Shown here: positions 39,342-47,589 of the stretch, piece by piece
How positions within the stretch are numbered: the stretch's first letter is position 1
How the letters are laid out: the number at the start of each line of letters is the position of its first letter
Assembly: GCF_017498085.1 (NCBI RefSeq)
Contig: NZ_JAGBKM010000003.1
Location: 24,033-88,032 of the forward strand
DNA length: 64,000 nucleotides
Direction of reading: 5' to 3'
Source of the DNA: Psychrobacter coccoides
GTDB taxonomy: Bacteria > Pseudomonadota > Gammaproteobacteria > Pseudomonadales > Moraxellaceae
Position numbers and translations under genes: made by a program
The notes under the pieces: generated by a model
The model's database searches: none
Told to the model about the DNA's origin: nothing
What the model saw: the letters and a program-made list of their open reading frames with translations, nothing else

Positions 39342-39890
39342 ATGTCACCACTGACAACCACGCCATCTACAGCCAGACTATCCTCACTGATTGTCTATAC
39401 TGAAGCACTTTGGTCTTCATTGAGCCATCACGATGACGATAGCGGCATGCTATGGGTGGTCACAGACACACAGGCCCAGTCTGCTCTCCATCAACTATTG
39501 ATAACACAAGACAGCCGTGCCGCAGCGACTGCTGCTGTCTCTACGATCTCAGATCTGCATCACTCTACTATACAGCACCGCTATGCGCTGGTTTGTTTTT
39601 GGCTGCCTCAGCTCTCCGCTGACACCCTACAGCTGCATATTCCTACACTTATGCGCTACCGTGACCTCTATGCTGCGCATATGCTCGTCGCCCTCGATAG
39701 CCAGCTTAGCCTGCAGGCTTATGGCTTTACCCCTTTAGACTTTTTAGAAAAACCTCAATCACAAGCGATAGCGCCAAGACCCTTGATCACACTATGGCAG
39801 TTTAACTTATATGATTATAAAAAACGTCCCAATTGGCTAAATAGCGACTATTGGGCCAATCCTGAACACTGGGACAAACATCGTTGGTAA
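39342..39890 (+). CDS. DUF6231-like protein of unknown function
   Basis: 182 residues, cytoplasmic, no membrane segment. The C-terminal end (LYDYKKRPNWLNSDYWANP then W-D-K-H-R-W) resembles the DUF6231 family known from Pseudomonas; the N-terminal half is rich in Ser, Thr, Leu and His and is not recognised. Weak ribosome site. It lies between pepN (divergent) and pal (same strand), but a 154-base gap before pal argues against a strict operon. Confidence 0.6.
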   Translation: MSPLTTTPSTARLSSLIVYTEALWSSLSHHDDDSGMLWVVTDTQAQSALHQLLITQDSRAAATAAVSTISDLHHSTIQHRYALVCFWLPQLSADTLQLHIPTLMRYRDLYAAHMLVALDSQLSLQAYGFTPLDFLEKPQSQAIAPRPLITLWQFNLYDYKKRPNWLNSDYWANPEHWDKHRW

Positions 39891-40044
39891 TGCGGGACGG
39901 TATTTATCATCATTTACAGTAATGCTATTTACACAACGTAACGAAGATTTTATGATGAGTAGTAATTGCCTAGGTTTTACCATAAGCAGTTATGATAAGT
40001 GGTCTCAAAAATAACAAATTGGATTAAACATTTAGGAGCTAAAT

Positions 40045-40599
40045 ATGTCAACCACTCACCTCTCGTCTCGTACGATCGCCAGCAGCAGTCGTTTTGCTAA
40101 AGTCGCTGCTCTTGCAGTGCTATCAAGTGCTGTAGCGCTCACAACAGGCTGTGCCACCAAGCGCTCTACCTCTGAGGTTGTCGTCGCACCACTCGGTGTT
40201 CCCAGTGGCCAAGTAGCCTATACCGGTGCTGTCGTCGTCGATAACCCAACTGCTGTGGTCACCACCGCTGACAATCTACAGACTGTGGTTTATTTTGATT
40301 TTGATAGAAGTGATATTAGAGCTGACGCTGCCAATGTGTTGAACCAGCACGCCAGTCTATTGAGCTCAAACCCTGCAGCCGGTGTGCTGATTGCAGGTCA
40401 CACTGATGAGCGTGGTAGCCGTGAGTACAACATGGCACTAGGCGAGCGCCGTGCCGCATCGGTACGCAGCTATCTAGCAGCGCAAGGCGTACCTGTCAAT
40501 AATATCCGCATCATCAGCTACGGTGAAGAGCGTCTGGCCACTACAGGTACGACTGAAGAAGCCCATGCACTCAACCGCCGTGCTGAGCTGTCTTACTAA
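40045..40599 (+). CDS. pal: Peptidoglycan-associated lipoprotein Pal
   Basis: 184 residues. Signal with lipobox TTGC (Cys about 32), a short linker, then the OmpA-like domain: VVYFDFDRSDIRADAAN, IAGHTDERGSREYNMALGER, RAASVRSYL and a HALNRRAEL end. The TDERGSREYN block is typical of Pal rather than other OmpA-domain proteins. It anchors the outer membrane to the cell wall and works with TolB. AGGAG lies ahead of the ATG. Unusually it is about 15.6 kb away from tolB, as a single-gene unit with its own terminator. Confidence 0.92.
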   Translation: MSTTHLSSRTIASSSRFAKVAALAVLSSAVALTTGCATKRSTSEVVVAPLGVPSGQVAYTGAVVVDNPTAVVTTADNLQTVVYFDFDRSDIRADAANVLNQHASLLSSNPAAGVLIAGHTDERGSREYNMALGERRAASVRSYLAAQGVPVNNIRIISYGEERLATTGTTEEAHALNRRAELSY

Positions 40600-40646
40600 G
40601 CGGCCTTGCTACTCTCACGCCCTTAGTGAGGTTTATCCGATATAGT

Positions 40647-40683
40647 AAAAGCCTAGCAACAGAGATATTGCTAGGCTTTTTGA
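40647..40683 (+). terminator. Terminator of pal
   Basis: 13-bp stem AAAAGCCTAGCAA / TTGCTAGGCTTTT with an 8-base loop, then T-rich. Symmetrical enough to work in both directions. Confidence 0.88.
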
Positions 40684-40724
40684 TTTTGATCACCATAAAG
40701 CTTACTGATAAGTAGGTACCAATT

Positions 40725-41501
40725 ATGCAAAACCTGACGCTCAGTCGGATTCAATATACTCAGCTTGATGCAGCGACCTGGTGTGCGACGGCCGATGTCA
40801 GCTCAGCGCTACCTGCTGCCAACCACTCCTTATCACCGCCCTTTACCATACCCTCGTCACTGAATATAGACGGCAGTACAGACAATCGTACTCAAATGAA
40901 TCACCAAGCTGAGGCATGCTTTGCTGACCTTTCTTGGCAGTATGTCGTCAAGCGACACACCTCGGCACAAAAAAAAGCCCAGCATAAGCGCCAACAACAA
41001 CGTGACGGCGTACGTTTGCTGTTACAGCAGTTGCTGGCGACACTTGATATTGATGATACGCTAAATGAGTCACAGTTCCCCTATCAGCTGTCAGAGCATC
41101 GATACTATGTGTGCTTTAGCCACTCAGGTGGTGGCCGTCATAGCAAGGTCGCAGTCGCCATCAGCTATCGGCGAGCAGTAGGTATCGATATCGAGACTCA
41201 TGATGTAGAGTGGCACGTGGCGCAGCGCTTTTATCATTCTGAAGAGATCGCTGTGCTCACTAGGTTGCCAAAGAAGGACCGCCCGTTGGCAGCCAAGGTG
41301 CTATGGCAAGTCAAAGAAAGCTTTATTAAAATTCATCAATACACGCTGGCTCAAGGCCTAGGTATAAACTATGCGCCTATCATCAGCGATCTAAATATAG
41401 CATCGAGTAAGGCGACAGCCTCTCTGCCCTTACTCAGCTCTAAAGCCTCTGATTATCAAGTGGTCTTCTCAGCTCAGCAGCAAGTGATCATTGTGTTTTA
41501 A
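40725..41501 (+). CDS. 4'-phosphopantetheinyl transferase superfamily protein
   Basis: 258 residues. The magnesium and CoA-binding motif GIDIETHDVEW lies near residue 155 and the second motif KVLWQVKESFIKIHQY (W-x-x-K-E-S-x-x-K) near 200, both as in Sfp/AcpT/HetI-type enzymes. It would attach phosphopantetheine to carrier-protein serines. No polyketide or peptide synthetase lies in the window. An N-terminal ~60-residue part is not recognised. AGGT precedes the ATG. Holo-ACP synthase type AcpS is a different family, so this is likely a second enzyme. Confidence 0.8.
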   Translation: MQNLTLSRIQYTQLDAATWCATADVSSALPAANHSLSPPFTIPSSLNIDGSTDNRTQMNHQAEACFADLSWQYVVKRHTSAQKKAQHKRQQQRDGVRLLLQQLLATLDIDDTLNESQFPYQLSEHRYYVCFSHSGGGRHSKVAVAISYRRAVGIDIETHDVEWHVAQRFYHSEEIAVLTRLPKKDRPLAAKVLWQVKESFIKIHQYTLAQGLGINYAPIISDLNIASSKATASLPLLSSKASDYQVVFSAQQQVIIVF

Positions 41502-41641
41502 TCATACTAGGGTTATTGGGCTAGGGTTATTAGTTATCAAACATAAGTCCATGTGCTGCGTAGCAAAGCTCATCTCCTATCTATCTATCAGGACATTCTA
41601 TCAGCACCTTAGCAACACTCAGCATGGGGCTAAACCACCAC

Positions 41642-41848
41642 TTAGTAGTGCTTTTGTCCGCAGAGGGTGCATGTCCATGGCTCAGAAAACGACAAATGAT
41701 GAATGATAAAAAAAGCCCATAAACCACCGGTGATGACCAGCTGCAGCAGCATAAGTAACCAGTTATTTTTGACACGCTTACGAATATAGAGTACTTCTCT
41801 TCCTACAATCTCACAATACCCGTGTCTTTTTTCGATGGCATCAGACAT
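41642..41848 (-). CDS. Small membrane protein with C-terminal CxxC
   Basis: 68 residues. One long hydrophobic segment (about 30-52, LLMLLQLVITGGLWAFFII) lies between a Cys/basic N-terminal part (HGYCEIVGR, then RKRVKN) and a WTCTLCGQKHY end with a CxxC knuckle that could bind zinc with the other residues. There is no clear ribosome site and no recognised family. The order of basic linker, membrane segment and WTCTxCG looks purposeful, which is why it is listed. It lies alone between the transferase gene and the barrel gene. Confidence 0.45.
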   Translation of the reverse strand: MSDAIEKRHGYCEIVGREVLYIRKRVKNNWLLMLLQLVITGGLWAFFIIHHLSFSEPWTCTLCGQKHY

Positions 41849-41948
41849 AGTTTTTTAAGGATATACTTTTGTTTGTTTAAAATTTATTATATCCATAAAC
41901 CAGAATATAGTCTACTCCTATTATTTATTAAAACTTTTTTAGCGGCAT

Positions 41949-41985
41949 AAAAAAACGACCCTTAAACTTAAGGGTCGTTTTTTAT
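41949..41985 (-). terminator. Terminator of the outer-membrane barrel gene
   Basis: Stem AAAAACGACCCTTAA / TTAAGGGTCGTTTTT with a two- to three-base loop and A/T runs on both sides, so it can work in both directions. Confidence 0.9.
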
Positions 41986-42021
41986 TTTATAATCCACGAC
42001 AGCTTTTAGGCTGTATTTGGC

Positions 42022-42879
42022 TTAGAAGCGGTAAGTCGCACCAACTTTAACGATTGGCATCCACTCTAACCAGTTTTTGTCTTCTAGCTCTTTTTGAGCA
42101 CGTTCAGCGACGACACTAGCGTCTACATCCGGGCCACCTGTAACACTCACATTACCTGTTCCACTTGCAGTCACTGTAGCGTCTGTTTTACCTAGGTAAG
42201 CCGCACCGACTTCACCAAACACACCCCAGTTGTCAGAGATATTTGGACGGAAACCAACGGTCAAGTAAGGTGCTAGTTTGTTACGATGCTCTACCGTACC
42301 TGATAGCGAACCTACATCATCAGAAGCATAGTCAATATTGTTGATTCTATAGTTTGGACCTGTGGCATTAGCGGTTACTTCAATATCATTATCTGGTACG
42401 ATGATACCACCACCGACAGTGAACCAGTTGGCTGCTGGACGTACCTGTACACCTAGGTACGGGTTGCTAAAGTCTGCATCATCGATCTTATATTCGATAT
42501 CATTAACATCGAAGTTATCTTTGATGTCAGAAACATCACCACCTGCCCAACCGGCTTGTAGTTCAACTCTATCATTTAGCGCCCAAGCGATGTTGGCACC
42601 ATAACCTAGCGTACCGATCTCAGCACTGACAGCTGCTGGGTTTAGAGCAGTATTAAAGAATGTCTTGGTACCACCAACGACAGCGCCTGTGGTGTTACGT
42701 ACCACACCAGCATCAGCGTTGTATTGAGCAGCTGGCTGAGCTTCATAAGCGACTGCTACTGGCTCCGCTTGATATACAGCAGCTTCATCGCCATCAACGA
42801 CGACGACTGGCTCTGCTGCTAGTGCAGCTGTTGATGCCAAAACAGCGGCAGAGATAGCAGTTAATTTAACAAGTTTCAT
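42022..42879 (-). CDS. Outer-membrane beta-barrel protein (OmpW/OmpA-barrel-like)
   Basis: 285 residues. Clear Sec signal (MKLVKLTAISAAVLASTAALA), an Ala/Val-rich spacer to about residue 70, then alternating hydrophobic strands typical of an eight-stranded barrel and a final aromatic (VGATYRF) as needed for BAM insertion. The acidic loops (for example DFDVNDIEYKIDDADF-like segment) may be surface exposed. No exact family recognised. AGGAG before the ATG is strong, fitting high expression. Upstream lies a long untranslated region. Confidence 0.75.
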   Translation of the reverse strand: MKLVKLTAISAAVLASTAALAAEPVVVVDGDEAAVYQAEPVAVAYEAQPAAQYNADAGVVRNTTGAVVGGTKTFFNTALNPAAVSAEIGTLGYGANIAWALNDRVELQAGWAGGDVSDIKDNFDVNDIEYKIDDADFSNPYLGVQVRPAANWFTVGGGIIVPDNDIEVTANATGPNYRINNIDYASDDVGSLSGTVEHRNKLAPYLTVGFRPNISDNWGVFGEVGAAYLGKTDATVTASGTGNVSVTGGPDVDASVVAERAQKELEDKNWLEWMPIVKVGATYRF

Positions 42880-43440
42880 TTATATTCTCCTAAAGTGTGA
42901 AATAACTGGCCCACAAAAAAAGATTGTCTTGTTATCATTACAAACAATCATTTTGTTGAGGCGATTAAAACAATTCTGGCTGAAAAAGTCATCCCTAGAT
43001 AAGCGCTTTTTATTTACCGTTATGTAAAGATTGCATAGGTATTGTAATCATTACTGCTCAAGCCTGATAAACAACGATTTTTGGTTACACGATACTCTCA
43101 AAGTAAACACACTGTACAAGGCTAAGCACTCGCATTGTTGCTTGATTGTTGTTGCTCTCTGGGACAGATATATTGTTAATGAGTTCATTATACTATGATA
43201 AGCCGTGGGACTCAGTGGCAGTTGCTTAACTGAACATGCGCAATTGTTATACAATGTGAGATGCTGTATCTAGGACGGCTAAAACGCTATATTTATCACT
43301 GATGCCTAAGCGCAGGCCTTATCAGCATAGCAATCACTAAAATTTGTTAAGTGATTTAATTTATATCGTTTTAATTGGGTCTTAAATTCGTTATTATATA
43401 AGCCATATTGAATACTCTATATCCTTTAGCAGCGCCTAAG
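42880..43440. other. Long intergenic region upstream of the barrel gene
   Basis: About 560 bases (640 to the next start) between divergent genes. It must carry the promoters of the barrel gene and the IclR gene. A TATACAAT stretch near 43250 could be a -10. No gene is supported; a 67-codon antisense frame at 43051-43254 has no ribosome site. Confidence 0.4.
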
Positions 43441-43482
43441 TTACTGTATTTCAGTCACTGTGTTTCAGTCACTGTGTTTGCG
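43441..43482 (+). repeat. Three 14-bp direct repeats before the IclR gene
   Basis: Units at 43441-43454, 43455-43468 and 43469-43482, consensus TCACTGTGTTTCAG, the first with two changes and the last with its final three bases changed. The array ends 38 bases before the start codon, so it lies in the likely promoter or leader. Confidence 0.75.
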
Positions 43483-43519
43483 TTGCCTACCATTTATTAT
43501 CTTAACTTAGAGCTGTCTT

Positions 43520-44278
43520 ATGCCTAAAGTGTCATCGATTACCCGTGTGCTAGAAATCATAGAAGCTGTGTCGTATGCGCCCAAGCCGATTACTCCACTT
43601 GACCTGTCACAAGAGCTTGATATTCCCAAACCGACGATCCATCGCCTACTACAAAACTTGGTCGAAGAAGGCTTTGTCGCTGTCGATATCGGTGGTGGGA
43701 TTATCCCTGGCAAGCGGGTACGCAATCTGAGCGTCGAGCTGTGGCAACAACGGCAGTTTTTTAATGAGCGGCAAGTGGTCTTGCAAAAGCTAGTAGAAGA
43801 CATTGAAGAGACCTGTGGTATCGGTATTCCTTATCATATGGATATGGTCTACAGCAATCGTGTGGCGACCACGCTACCGCTACAAATCTACTTACCTGTT
43901 GGTGCCAAGTCGCCTATGTGGTGCACTGCGACTGGCAAGCTCTACCTAAGCCAACTCTCTGATGCCAGCCGCCGCAAGATGTTACGTAACCTGCCCATCA
44001 CTAAGTTTACCAAAAACACCATCACTGATATCGATACGTTAAATGCTGAGCTCGACCATATTGCCTCGACGGGCATCGGTATCGATAATGAAGAGTTTAT
44101 CTCTGAGATGGTGGCCATATCGGTGCCCGTATTGGATAAAAAGTCGCGTTATCTGGCCTCACTATACGTGCATGCGCCTACCATCCGAGTCTCACTCGAT
44201 GAGCTGATGGTGCACGTGCCTCGCCTGCAAGCGGCGGCTCACGACATTCAAACGCTCGTTTATGAGCTGCAAGACTAG
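43520..44278 (+). CDS. IclR-family transcriptional regulator
   Basis: 252 residues. N-terminal winged helix (ITRVLEIIEAVSYAP, LDLSQELDIPKPTIHRLLQ) and C-terminal effector-binding domain with the usual STGIGIDNEEFISEMVAISVPV end. Its 3' end faces the mmsB end of the valine operon, sharing a terminator, so it is the best local candidate for a regulator of mms or prpE, by position only. Weak ribosome site. It may bind its own leader repeats at 43441-43482. Confidence 0.9.
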   Translation: MPKVSSITRVLEIIEAVSYAPKPITPLDLSQELDIPKPTIHRLLQNLVEEGFVAVDIGGGIIPGKRVRNLSVELWQQRQFFNERQVVLQKLVEDIEETCGIGIPYHMDMVYSNRVATTLPLQIYLPVGAKSPMWCTATGKLYLSQLSDASRRKMLRNLPITKFTKNTITDIDTLNAELDHIASTGIGIDNEEFISEMVAISVPVLDKKSRYLASLYVHAPTIRVSLDELMVHVPRLQAAAHDIQTLVYELQD

Positions 44279-44293
44279 TAAATAGTGCTTAAT

Positions 44294-44337
44294 AAAAAAC
44301 AGTCTGCGCTATCAATGATAACGCAGACTGTTTTTTT
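44294..44337. terminator. Bidirectional terminator between the IclR gene and mmsB
   Basis: 14-bp stem (CAGTCTGCG... / ...CGCAGACTG, one mismatch) with an A-run on the left and seven T on the right, so it ends both convergent transcripts. Confidence 0.9.
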
Positions 44338-44380
44338 AAGCCTAAAAAATCTGAGTCACAGTAAACGATATAGCGCTAGG

Positions 44381-45337
44381 CTATAGGACTGAGCTATCAT
44401 GCAGAGCCATGATACTAGAAAAATCCTTATCGCCATGCTCAGTGACATGAGCGCTATATAGCTCGGTGGCTTTGGCCCCCATTGGGGCTTTGGCACCTGT
44501 GTCTTTTGCGGTATCCATCGCCAGATTGAGGTCTTTTTGCATCAGATTGGCCATAAAACCACCTTTGTAGCCGTTACTTGAGGGTACGTTTTCCATAACC
44601 TGTGGGTAAGGGTTGTATACTTCTAGCGCCCAGTTGCGACCTGAGCTTTGTAGCATGATATCTGATAGCACCTTGGCATCCAGACCGTTTTTGACCCCCA
44701 AGTTGATGGCCTCTGCGGTACCTGCCATCAAGATACCAAGCATCATGTTGTTGCATATCTTGGCCACTTGTCCTGCGCCATGATCGCCAGCATGAAAGAT
44801 GTTTTTTCCCATCATACTTAGTATAGGCTTGGCTTTGGCGAAGGCTTCAGCACTGCCGCCAACGATAAAGGTCAACGTCCCTGCGATAGCACCGCCGGTA
44901 CCCCCAGAGACTGGCGCATCTAAAAACTCAATACCAAGCTTGCCCGCTTCGTCGGCGACCTTGCGTGCATCAGCGGCGGCGATCGTGCTGCTATCGATGA
45001 CCAGTGTGCCCTTTGGTAGTTTTGCTAATAAGCCAGTACTGCCACTTTGTTCTGCGCTCATATCACCTAAGTAAACCGAATGCACATGTTTACCAGCAGG
45101 CAACATGCTGATGACGACTTGCGCACCTGCTGCCGCACCTTCAGGACTATCGGCAACATTGGCACCTGCTTGCTGTAAGCGCTGGGTAGCGTCGGCAGAT
45201 AAGTCATATACTGTTAGCGCATAGCCTGCTTTTAGCAGGTTTTCTGCCATTGGTGCCCCCATATTGCCCAGACCGATAAAACCGATCTTAGGTTTGTCAG
45301 TATGGCCGTCATTTGCGCTGGTATCTCTTGCTGTCAT
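44381..45337 (-). CDS. mmsB: 3-hydroxyisobutyrate dehydrogenase
   Basis: 318 residues from ATG 45337, with AAGGAG upstream (a longer frame to 45373 has no support). NAD-binding GFIGLGNMGAPMAENLLKAG, substrate motif DAPVSGGTGGAIAGTL, catalytic Lys in AGQVAKICNNMMLG. It oxidises 3-hydroxyisobutyrate to methylmalonate semialdehyde in valine breakdown. An N-terminal extra piece of about 18 residues is Asp/Thr-rich and unusual for the family. Last gene of the mms operon, just ahead of a strong terminator. Confidence 0.93.
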   Translation of the reverse strand: MTARDTSANDGHTDKPKIGFIGLGNMGAPMAENLLKAGYALTVYDLSADATQRLQQAGANVADSPEGAAAGAQVVISMLPAGKHVHSVYLGDMSAEQSGSTGLLAKLPKGTLVIDSSTIAAADARKVADEAGKLGIEFLDAPVSGGTGGAIAGTLTFIVGGSAEAFAKAKPILSMMGKNIFHAGDHGAGQVAKICNNMMLGILMAGTAEAINLGVKNGLDAKVLSDIMLQSSGRNWALEVYNPYPQVMENVPSSNGYKGGFMANLMQKDLNLAMDTAKDTGAKAPMGAKATELYSAHVTEHGDKDFSSIMALHDSSVL

Positions 45338-45423
45338 AGCATCACTCCTTGATGACTGTACAATTATTATCAATTTATCTTTAATTATGCCTATTATATT
45401 AGGGTCTGTTACACATTCAAATA

Positions 45424-46680
45424 TCAGCGGACGCTTTGGCTACCGAGTGCCTCACTGTCTAGCCAGCCCTCTAAAGGATGTTCGCCTTTTGTATAGGGGT
45501 CGCTAAAGTGCTGATGAATGTATGCTTGCCCGTCAGTGCTGAGGCAGTCTGCCAGTGATCGTGACCACTGTGGGGTTTTGTCCTTATCAATCAACAGCGC
45601 ACGCACGCCCTCTTTAAAGTCAGGGTTGGCGGCGCAGTGCACTGCTACATTGGCCTCTAGGTATAGCACCTGCTCAAGTGAGAGCTCAGCGACTTTATGA
45701 TAAAGTGCATAAGTCAGAGCGACTGTGACTGGACAGCCTTGACGATAAGTAGCGACTGCACGCTGGGTCCAACTGTCATTGGCAAAGTCTGCATCCAGCT
45801 CGGCCAATGCTTCATCACTTTGCAGCAGCGCATCAATATCACCCAGTCCGCCGCTATTCATCAATCGCCAGATGGGCTGCCAATAAGTGGCCAGTTTGCT
45901 CGCTGGCAATTCAGCGGCAGGCTGTGCCGCTAATGCCCGACTAACGACACTATGAGCACTATCACGATGTAGGTGACGACAGTGGTCTGTGGCAGACGCT
46001 GCCGCTCGCCAGTCACTTTGCTTGAGACGCTTGATAATGGCATCGTAGTCACTACTTGCTACCGCATACTCTGCAAGGTTGGCCAGCATCGCATCACTGC
46101 CATTACACATCGCCCCTGTCAGTCCCAAAAACAAGCCTGTCTTGGCGGGCATGCGCTGCAAAAACCAGCTGCCAGAAGCATCAGGAAACAGGCCTATAGT
46201 GACCTCAGGCATAGCAAAGCGAGTACGCTCAGTGACCAGACGATGACTGCAGCCTGCCATCAACCCCATACCACCGCCCATGATGATGCCATCACCCCAA
46301 AGGATCAAAGGTTTGGAATAAAAGTGCATCTGCCGATATAGACGATACTCATGACCGAAAAACTCGGTAGCATAAGGATTGGGCATGGGCGCCGTCTCTG
46401 ACATACTGTCATATAGCTTGCGAATATCTCCGCCTGCACAAAACGCCTTATCGCCTGCACCTTTTAGCACCAGTGCCACTACCTTATTGTCATTTTGCCA
46501 CTCATCCAGCTGCTGAGACAGCAGTTGGCACATCTCCACACTGAGTGCATTAAGAGACTTTGGGGTGTTAAGTGTCATGATGCCAAGCAGATGCCCACAG
46601 TCAGTCGCCTCCGTCTGAAACAATACTGGTGCTTCTTGCTCTGTGGTGTTTTGATTATTGTTATTTGTGGGGGTTGTCAT
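45424..46680 (-). CDS. 3-hydroxyisobutyryl-CoA hydrolase (enoyl-CoA hydratase/isomerase family)
   Basis: 418 residues, longer than a plain enoyl-CoA hydratase (~260) and the size of HIBCH proteins. Crotonase core: LNTPKSLNALSVEMC, KGAGDKAFCAGGDIRKLYD, IIMGGGMGLMAGCSHRL and PEVTIGLFPDASGSWFL. The ECH_2-type C-terminal extension holds DWRAAASATDH and similar helical stretches. Position between an enoyl-CoA hydratase and mmsB supports the hydrolase step that frees 3-hydroxyisobutyrate. Weak AGGT ribosome site. Confidence 0.88.
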   Translation of the reverse strand: MTTPTNNNNQNTTEQEAPVLFQTEATDCGHLLGIMTLNTPKSLNALSVEMCQLLSQQLDEWQNDNKVVALVLKGAGDKAFCAGGDIRKLYDSMSETAPMPNPYATEFFGHEYRLYRQMHFYSKPLILWGDGIIMGGGMGLMAGCSHRLVTERTRFAMPEVTIGLFPDASGSWFLQRMPAKTGLFLGLTGAMCNGSDAMLANLAEYAVASSDYDAIIKRLKQSDWRAAASATDHCRHLHRDSAHSVVSRALAAQPAAELPASKLATYWQPIWRLMNSGGLGDIDALLQSDEALAELDADFANDSWTQRAVATYRQGCPVTVALTYALYHKVAELSLEQVLYLEANVAVHCAANPDFKEGVRALLIDKDKTPQWSRSLADCLSTDGQAYIHQHFSDPYTKGEHPLEGWLDSEALGSQSVR

Positions 46681-46741
46681 AAAAAGACCTACAAAAATTA
46701 AAATGAATATTAGGGCACTTTATCAAAACTGCCGCAAGCGC

Positions 46742-47524
46742 TTATTTATTTTGCCAGCTGGGCTTGCGCTTTTCTAAGAATGCTTGTACGCCTTCCTGCT
46801 GATCTTGGGTATCAAAGAGTTTAACAAAAGCTTCACGCTCATGGATGAGGTTCTGGGCAGGTGGATTGTCTCTCGCCGCTTGAATCAGTGCTTTAGAGGC
46901 GCTGACAGCGACAGGAGACTGCTTGGCAACTTTTTGTGCTAAGGCTTGCGCTGCCTGTAGGCCTTCGCCTTTTGCCGTCACTTCTTCTACTAAGCCAATA
47001 CGCAATGCTGTATCGGCATCGACACGCTCACCACATAATATCATACGTTTCGCCCAACCCTCACCGACCAGCATAGGCAGGTTTTGTGTCCCGCCAGCAC
47101 ATGGCAATAACCCCACGCCAGTCTCTGGCAGTGCCATCTGAGCATGCGCCTCGCTAATACGAATATCACAGGCCAAGGCACACTCAAGCCCGCCGCCCAT
47201 CGCATAGCCATTGATGACAGCGATACTCACACCACGATAACTCGACAACGCCTCAAACGCTTCGCCAAAGGCTATCGCCATACTGACGGCTCGACCTTTG
47301 TCACCGTCTGCAAAATTGTTTAGATCGGCCCCTGCAGAAAAAAACTTCTCACCATCGCCATGAATGATGAGCGCATACACCTCATCATTGGCATTGAGAT
47401 CTGTGACCAGCTGCTTTAAGGCTGGCAGGCTCTCCATCGTCCAAGTATGGGCTGGAGGGTTGTTCAAAGTGACGATCGCAGTATGACCATCAATCGATAG
47501 CTTAAGGTTGGTATAATCCGTCAT
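46742..47524 (-). CDS. Enoyl-CoA hydratase
   Basis: 260 residues, single crotonase domain. LNNPPAHTWTMESL, IIHGDGEKFFSAGADLN, AMGGGLECALACDIRI and PETGVGLLPCAGGTQNLP are the CoA- and oxyanion-binding blocks; the Glu in the last-but-one block and E of LPETG are the usual catalytic positions. In this operon it should hydrate methacrylyl-CoA. AAAGGG precedes the ATG. Confidence 0.9.
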   Translation of the reverse strand: MTDYTNLKLSIDGHTAIVTLNNPPAHTWTMESLPALKQLVTDLNANDEVYALIIHGDGEKFFSAGADLNNFADGDKGRAVSMAIAFGEAFEALSSYRGVSIAVINGYAMGGGLECALACDIRISEAHAQMALPETGVGLLPCAGGTQNLPMLVGEGWAKRMILCGERVDADTALRIGLVEEVTAKGEGLQAAQALAQKVAKQSPVAVSASKALIQAARDNPPAQNLIHEREAFVKLFDTQDQQEGVQAFLEKRKPSWQNK

Positions 47525-47589
47525 AAATAACCCTTTATATTATTTAAATGTACTATGATTTTTTGATAGCGATAAAATAAGCATAGTAT

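Noticed and set aside
43051-43254. 67-codon frame antisense in the barrel-gene upstream region
   Set aside because: No ribosome site and composition looks random; region is intergenic.
43441-43482. Triple repeat as a CRISPR remnant
   Set aside because: Units are 14 bp and adjacent with no spacers.
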